Part shown: piece after piece, positions 18,978 through 23,334 of the stretch
How positions within the stretch are numbered: position 1 is the first letter of the stretch
Layout of the letters: each line of letters begins with the position of its first letter
Assembly: GCA_902984215.1 (NCBI GenBank)
Contig: CADWAF010004802.1
Location: 1 to 23,334 of the forward strand
Length of the DNA: 23,334 nt
Origin: Willaertia magna
Lineage: Eukaryota; Heterolobosea; Eutetramitea; Acrasida; Naegleriidae
Direction: 5' to 3'
Position numbers and translations under genes: made by a program
The notes under the pieces: model-generated
Told to the model about the DNA's origin: nothing
Databases searched by the model: none
Seen by the model: the letters and a program-made list of their open reading frames with translations, nothing else

Positions 18978-20261
18978 TTATTTAATCTGCGATGTATCCA
19001 ACAATTCAAGCAAACATTCATTTAATGGATTTCTCTCTATCAATTTAATCATTTGTTTATCCTTTTCATTTAATTTCTCTGAACATTCATCCCTTATTGA
19101 TTGACCCACAATTACATCCAAATATTTATCAACAATTGACTTTGACAATTTACATTGTAATACAGAACTATTCACTAAACTAATCTCACCATTCCTTCCT
19201 TCATGTTCTACACATTTAATAGAAACATTACCTTGAGGTGAAATTACATTCTCCAATTTCTTTAAATAATTTTGTTTACATTTCCTTATTGATGCTTCAT
19301 ATAAATCTTCAGGATTTAAATCAAAACCACAACTACTTTCTTCATTTTCCTTAATTGTAGTTGTACTTTCTAAATACCGCAGATAAGAAGAAGAAACCAC
19401 TTCATTCTTCTCTATAGTTTTAGATTTCTTTATCTTTTCAATATTAGTTATTATTTGTTTATTTATTTCTTCTTGTTGTTGATTCATCTCTTCTATCAAG
19501 GGTATACTATTAAACATTTTCATAACTGTTGCATCAAATGAAGCATGTTCTTCTCTTTCTTTTCTCTTCTTCTTATTCACTTCATCTATCGTTCCAATCT
19601 TTAACAAATCTTTATTTGTTTCTCTATAGGCTCCCATCTTATTATTTAAATTCTCCTCAATTTTTCTAATTATTATTTTATCTTTTAAATGTTCTTCTTG
19701 TTTTGCTTCTTCGCGCAAAGGCTTTTGAATATTATTGTCACTAGTGATTAATTTACCTTCTGCGGAAGGTTTGTGTTTTCGCTTTTCGGGGTTTACATTT
19801 TTTATTTTACATTTTTCCGAGGTTCTTTGGAAGTTATTTTGGCGGGAATTTACTGTTTCAAAAAAGCGAGAATGGTTCGCGTTTGTTGTGAAATTATTAT
19901 TACTGGAACAAGTAGAAGAAGAAGGAATGGAGAAGGCTTGGTTATTGATGATGGTATTGATAATTGGTTGTTGATTTACATGATCATTCATGGATGAAAG
20001 TTGATTCTTGTCAATTTCGTCATTTTCCTTAAAAGACGGTAGACTTTTATTATGATCAACAACACTCCTTGTTATCATGTTATTATTACTGTTTGAATTG
20101 TTATTATTATTACATGTATTAATATTCTCATTGCTATTAACTGTTTCAACATTACAAAACGTCATATCCTTAAAATGATAATTGTTATTATTATTGTTAC
20201 TACTACTATTTTCTTTCATTATTAATAATAATATATTATTAGTAGAAATAGTCATTGACAC
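18978..20261 (-). CDS. Asn-rich low-complexity protein of unknown function
   Basis: A 427-residue protein. The first ~150 residues are dominated by Asn and Ser, with runs such as SSSNNNNNNYHF; part of this is encoded by trinucleotide repeats of the ATT/AAT type. The middle is highly charged (KCKIKNVNPEKRKHKPSAEG; KKKRKEREEH), suggesting nuclear localisation. The C-terminal half has helical, better-ordered segments, for example SFDATVMKMFNSIPLIEEM, DLYEASIRKCKQNYLKKL and SIVDKYLDVIVGQSIRDEC to the end. No known domain was recognised. Met15 (MKENSSS) is an alternative start, since the preceding residues are hydrophobic and atypical. The long uninterrupted frame with a consistent composition supports a real gene. 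Confidence 0.65.
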   Translation of the reverse strand: MSMTISTNNILLLIMKENSSSNNNNNNYHFKDMTFCNVETVNSNENINTCNNNNNSNSNNNMITRSVVDHNKSLPSFKENDEIDKNQLSSMNDHVNQQPIINTIINNQAFSIPSSSTCSSNNNFTTNANHSRFFETVNSRQNNFQRTSEKCKIKNVNPEKRKHKPSAEGKLITSDNNIQKPLREEAKQEEHLKDKIIIRKIEENLNNKMGAYRETNKDLLKIGTIDEVNKKKRKEREEHASFDATVMKMFNSIPLIEEMNQQQEEINKQIITNIEKIKKSKTIEKNEVVSSSYLRYLESTTTIKENEESSCGFDLNPEDLYEASIRKCKQNYLKKLENVISPQGNVSIKCVEHEGRNGEISLVNSSVLQCKLSKSIVDKYLDVIVGQSIRDECSEKLNEKDKQMIKLIERNPLNECLLELLDTSQIK

Positions 20262-20931
20262 ATTTATTTCAAAAAATTGAACAGAAGATTAAATTTATCT
20301 GGTACTGTTGTTCATCCAATTATCCAGCGTACTTTGTATTTTTTTGAATAAATTTTAATTTCTTCGTAGACGGGGTTTTCTTGAGGTGATTTGTTACTGG
20401 TTGGCCATAAACAAGGGAAATTCTTTTAGATGATTGAAACTTCATATTCTTTATTTTTTTTATAGGTTGATGAAAGTTCAAAGTTGATTATAATGGGATA
20501 GAAGTAATTAATATTTTATTATTATCTAAGTATTAATGGAAGAAAAGGGTGGTGTGAAGAGAAGAGTTGTAGTTTCTAAAGGAAAGTATTCAAATGCTAA
20601 TCTTAAGGAATAAAATTTGGTTAATCTTAAGGCAATTAGTTCAACAGTACAAGAGCTAAACAAAATTGAATGTAATCCACTAAACGAATCGGGAAGTATA
20701 AATACAAGAGAAGCAGGATAACAACAACTTTGTAACTTTGTGAACTTGTTAATAATCTTTCTGAAATAATACAATCTACAATTTAGATCATCAAGTTAGA
20801 ATCCCCATTCCTTTTCTTCTAGCAGTACAAGGCAACACTGTTTCTAGAAATAATACAAGTCCCTTCTCCCATCACATCAGATCTGGAAAGACCAAAAACA
20901 ATATTGAAAGTGAAAAACGATTGAAAAAAAA
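20262..20931. other. Intergenic region between two divergent genes
   Basis: About 670 bases separate the start of the Asn-rich gene (minus strand) from the start of the RasGEF gene (plus strand) and should contain both promoters. The only structured content seen is the small interrupted ORF at 20536-20769. No tRNA, tandem repeat or clear motif was found in 20262-20520. Confidence 0.6.
20536..20769 (+). pseudogene. Small ORF interrupted by two in-frame TAA codons
   Basis: An ATG at 20536 opens a 25-codon frame (MEEKGGVKRRVVVSKGKYSN...) ended by TAA at 20611-20613. The same frame then continues with a protein-like hydrophilic reading (STVQELNKIECNPLNESGS) to a second TAA at 20719-20721, and on to a third at 20767-20769. 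No GT-AG pair removes either stop. It could be a decayed small gene, as at the left edge, or an upstream ORF in the RasGEF leader, whose start is 162 nt away. No family recognised; the reading may be chance. Confidence 0.3.
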
Positions 20932-23334
20932 ATGTTTTCAACAACAATTTCTACTACACTACCATCATCATCATCACTACTACCTCTACTACGAGGTAAT
21001 GACATTACTTCAATATCTAAACCTTTTCATTTAAAAACTAAAATTTTTATTTTTTTAATAATTTTTTTAAATTTAACGAATTTCATTATTAATGCAAAAG
21101 AAGAAATGACAAGTGAAATGTTAAATAAATTAGAAAATAGTAATTCTACAAATAATAATTCTATATTTAGTTCTATTCCATTTATATCTAGTGTTATTTC
21201 AATTTCAATAATTTTTATTTTTTTTATAATTTTTTTAATGTCATGTTTATTTTATTTTAAAAAAAAGAAATTAAATCATTCTGACAATTTACAAACATCA
21301 ATTGTCATAAAATCAAAAGTCAATAATTCTATTTTAATTAATAGTCCATTACAAAAAAAGTCACACTTAATTTCTGAAGAAGAAGAAGATTTAAATTCAC
21401 CATTAATGGAAAAGGATGAAAAGAAAATTTCTTTTTTAGGAAGTTTTAATAAAAATGGATATCAATCTTTACAAAATGAAGAAACTTTACAAAAATCACA
21501 ACCAACCATTTTCAACGAATTACACAAAGATTCATTTTTTGTAAACATTTATCATTTACAATTTCCTAATTGGATTTTTGACAATAATTTAAATTTTGAA
21601 TCATCGAATGCCACATCAATCAATCAAATGTCACAAGAAAATCATTTTAATTTACAAAATGAAATTTTATTTTTTAAAGAAGAAAAAATAGAAAATTTAG
21701 AAAATATTAAAGGAATTACTAAAAAAGGATTATTTTATTTAATGATTGAAAATGAAAATATAAAAAAGGAAATTTGTCAAATTTATCTTTCCATTTTTGA
21801 AAATACAACAAATTTTATTGATTTTTTAATTTTTTATTGTAATGAAAATAATTTTAAAAAAGTTAAAAATATTTTAATTTATTTTTTAAATTTTTATTTT
21901 TTTAATTTAGAAAAAGAAAATATTTTAAAAATTTGTAACATTTTTGGAAATGACATTTTAAATAATTTAAATTTACAAAATAAAATAAATTTAAATTTAC
22001 TAAAAATAGAATATCCAATTGCCTTTTCAAATTACAAAGATTTTATTTCTTCTTTTGAAGATCAAAATGAAATTTTAGAATATTCTTTACAAAATAATTT
22101 ACAAAATAATTTACAAAATAATTATGAAGATTTATTACAATCACCATTACAATTTGTAAATCATTTAACATTTTTAGAAACTATACTTTTTAGGAATATA
22201 AATCTAAATAAAGAATTAATAAATGAAAAATATCATGATATGATTGGTAAAACTACAAAAGTTTACAAAAATGATTATTTACAAGAAATATTAACAACAC
22301 CTACATTAGGTCTATATTTAGAATATTTTAATAAAATTACAATTTTTGTAAAGTATTTAATTTTACAAAAAAAATTAACAAATCAAGAAAGAGCTAATTT
22401 AATTACTAAATTTATTGATTGTTGTGAAATTTTAGAAAATTTAGGAAATTACAATGGATTAATGTCTATTTATAGTGCAATCACTAGTCAACCTATTTTT
22501 AGATTAAAAAATATTTGGGATCTTGTCAAAAATCAATCAAAATTAGAAAAATATCATGAATTATTGTCAATTCGTAAAAAATTTTATAATTTAAGAAAAG
22601 CTCAATATTCTAGAAATTATCCAATCATTCCTTATTTTGGAATATTCATGTCGGAGATTTCACAAATAGAAAGTATACATTCTACTATTTTAGGAAATGA
22701 TTTTATAAATTTATCAAAATGTAATCAAATATTTAAAATTCATCAACAAATTCAAACTTTACAAAAATTTTCAAAAAAATATTTAAAATTATTAAAAATT
22801 AATTTAAAATTTTTAGAAAAATTAAAATTAGAAATTTTAGATTTTGATGTGACAAGATTTGAAAATTATGAAAATTTAAATACATCAAATGTCAATCAAC
22901 AACAAATATCACCACGTCAATTCTCACCTAGACAAATATCTCCTAGATTACAAAATGGATTACCATTTTTAGTAAATAATACTAATATCCATCAAAAAAG
23001 AAATAGTATAGATTCAAATATAGAAATAGATTCACAACAACAAACAATTGAAACACCACGTTTACAATTAACAAATGTAGAAAATGAAAATAATAATTCA
23101 TTACAAAATTTATTTATTCCACAAAAAGAAGAATTTGAAGGAAAGAATGTTGACAATGATTGTGACAAATGTCATACTCCACCACCAATTAAATTTTCAT
23201 TAAATTTAAGTGGAATAAATAAACAAATAATAACAAATGATCAAGATAATAATAATCCATCAACACCTAATAATGAATATCAACATTATCGTTCATCTTC
23301 TACATCTTCTAATCAATCACTTTCAGTTCCAACA
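20932..23334 (+). CDS. Membrane-anchored Ras guanine-nucleotide exchange factor (RasGEF), cut by the window edge
   Basis: An open frame from the ATG at 20932 runs 801 codons to the window end without a stop. Residues 37-55 (KIFIFLIIFLNLTNFIINA) and 84-108 (FISSVISISIIFIFFIIFLM...) are hydrophobic. Between them is a short Asn-rich stretch with N-glycosylation sequons (NST, NNS), and KKKK follows the second segment. So it is either a signal peptide plus one membrane span, or two spans. Residues ~255-345 fit a Ras exchanger motif (RasGEF_N). The catalytic RasGEF domain covers about 400-645, with LQFVNHLTFLETILF, NYNGLMSIYSAITSQPIFRL and the hallmark IIPYFGIFMSEIS. A disordered tail with three SPR repeats follows. 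By family it loads GTP on Ras or Rap, here presumably at a membrane. Coding sequence is extremely AT-rich in places (two G/C in 21841-21900). The true C-terminus lies outside. Confidence 0.85.
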   Translation, partial: MFSTTISTTLPSSSSLLPLLRGNDITSISKPFHLKTKIFIFLIIFLNLTNFIINAKEEMTSEMLNKLENSNSTNNNSIFSSIPFISSVISISIIFIFFIIFLMSCLFYFKKKKLNHSDNLQTSIVIKSKVNNSILINSPLQKKSHLISEEEEDLNSPLMEKDEKKISFLGSFNKNGYQSLQNEETLQKSQPTIFNELHKDSFFVNIYHLQFPNWIFDNNLNFESSNATSINQMSQENHFNLQNEILFFKEEKIENLENIKGITKKGLFYLMIENENIKKEICQIYLSIFENTTNFIDFLIFYCNENNFKKVKNILIYFLNFYFFNLEKENILKICNIFGNDILNNLNLQNKINLNLLKIEYPIAFSNYKDFISSFEDQNEILEYSLQNNLQNNLQNNYEDLLQSPLQFVNHLTFLETILFRNINLNKELINEKYHDMIGKTTKVYKNDYLQEILTTPTLGLYLEYFNKITIFVKYLILQKKLTNQERANLITKFIDCCEILENLGNYNGLMSIYSAITSQPIFRLKNIWDLVKNQSKLEKYHELLSIRKKFYNLRKAQYSRNYPIIPYFGIFMSEISQIESIHSTILGNDFINLSKCNQIFKIHQQIQTLQKFSKKYLKLLKINLKFLEKLKLEILDFDVTRFENYENLNTSNVNQQQISPRQFSPRQISPRLQNGLPFLVNNTNIHQKRNSIDSNIEIDSQQQTIETPRLQLTNVENENNNSLQNLFIPQKEEFEGKNVDNDCDKCHTPPPIKFSLNLSGINKQIITNDQDNNNPSTPNNEYQHYRSSSTSSNQSLSVPT
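22087..22122 (+). repeat. Three perfect 12-bp tandem repeats inside the RasGEF gene
   Basis: The unit TTACAAAATAAT occurs three times in frame and encodes (LQNN)x3 at residues ~387-398, in the linker between the RasGEF_N and RasGEF domains. Repeat number may vary between strains (inference). Confidence 0.85.

Noticed and set aside
20526..20774. 82-codon ORF on the minus strand
   Set aside because: Its composition is that of an antisense shadow; the plus-strand reading of the same DNA looks more protein-like.

Overview
The window is nuclear DNA from an AT-rich, gene-dense unicellular eukaryote. It uses the standard genetic code (TAA and TGA both end convincing genes) and has few, very short GT-AG introns: I place eight, of 40-63 nt, mostly with GTAAGT donors. 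Asn/Ser/Lys-rich low-complexity tracts, a Pet127-type mitochondrial protein, a classical calpain, a mitotic kinesin and a RasGEF fit a free-living amoeboid protist. A heterolobosean (Naegleria/Acrasis relative) is my best guess; an amoebozoan such as a dictyostelid relative is not excluded.

Left part (1-6442). A decayed minus-strand gene (71-1340) is readable over about 420 codons with seven in-frame stops and two frame changes. Then come three plus-strand genes: a type II membrane GT13-like glycosyltransferase (1461-2867), a probably organelle-targeted HI0933/BaiN-like flavoprotein (3011-4558) and the complex III hinge subunit (4715-4936). A CRYZL1-like reductase-fold gene with a short last exon (5141-6442, minus) converges on them.

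Middle (6443-8622) is a gene-free block of extreme AT content; I counted 23 G/C in the 600 bases 6901-7500. It resembles the compositional centromeres of some AT-rich protists, but that role is unproven.

Right of it lies a 7-kb head-to-tail minus-strand block with only 51-85 nt between genes: a coiled-coil protein (15272-15634), the branched-chain 2-oxoacid dehydrogenase E2 (13641-15188), Pet127 (11388-13589), a four-helix membrane protein made of two similar halves (10590-11320), and a six-exon calpain (8623-10504). Four genes in the window point to mitochondria (E2, Pet127, the hinge subunit, and probably the flavoprotein).

A 197-bp divergent promoter, with two copies of ACCGTTAC (MYB/MSA-like on the other strand), separates the coiled-coil gene from a kinesin-6-like motor (15832-18346, plus) that has a small extra 5' exon. 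Beyond it, 18541-18908 is a non-coding GC-richer island with hairpins, T-runs and an Sm-like site between two hairpins: a candidate structured RNA locus. The window ends with an Asn-rich protein of unknown function (18978-20261, minus), a small ORF with two internal TAA codons (20536-20769), and a right-truncated gene for a membrane-anchored RasGEF (20932 to the edge).
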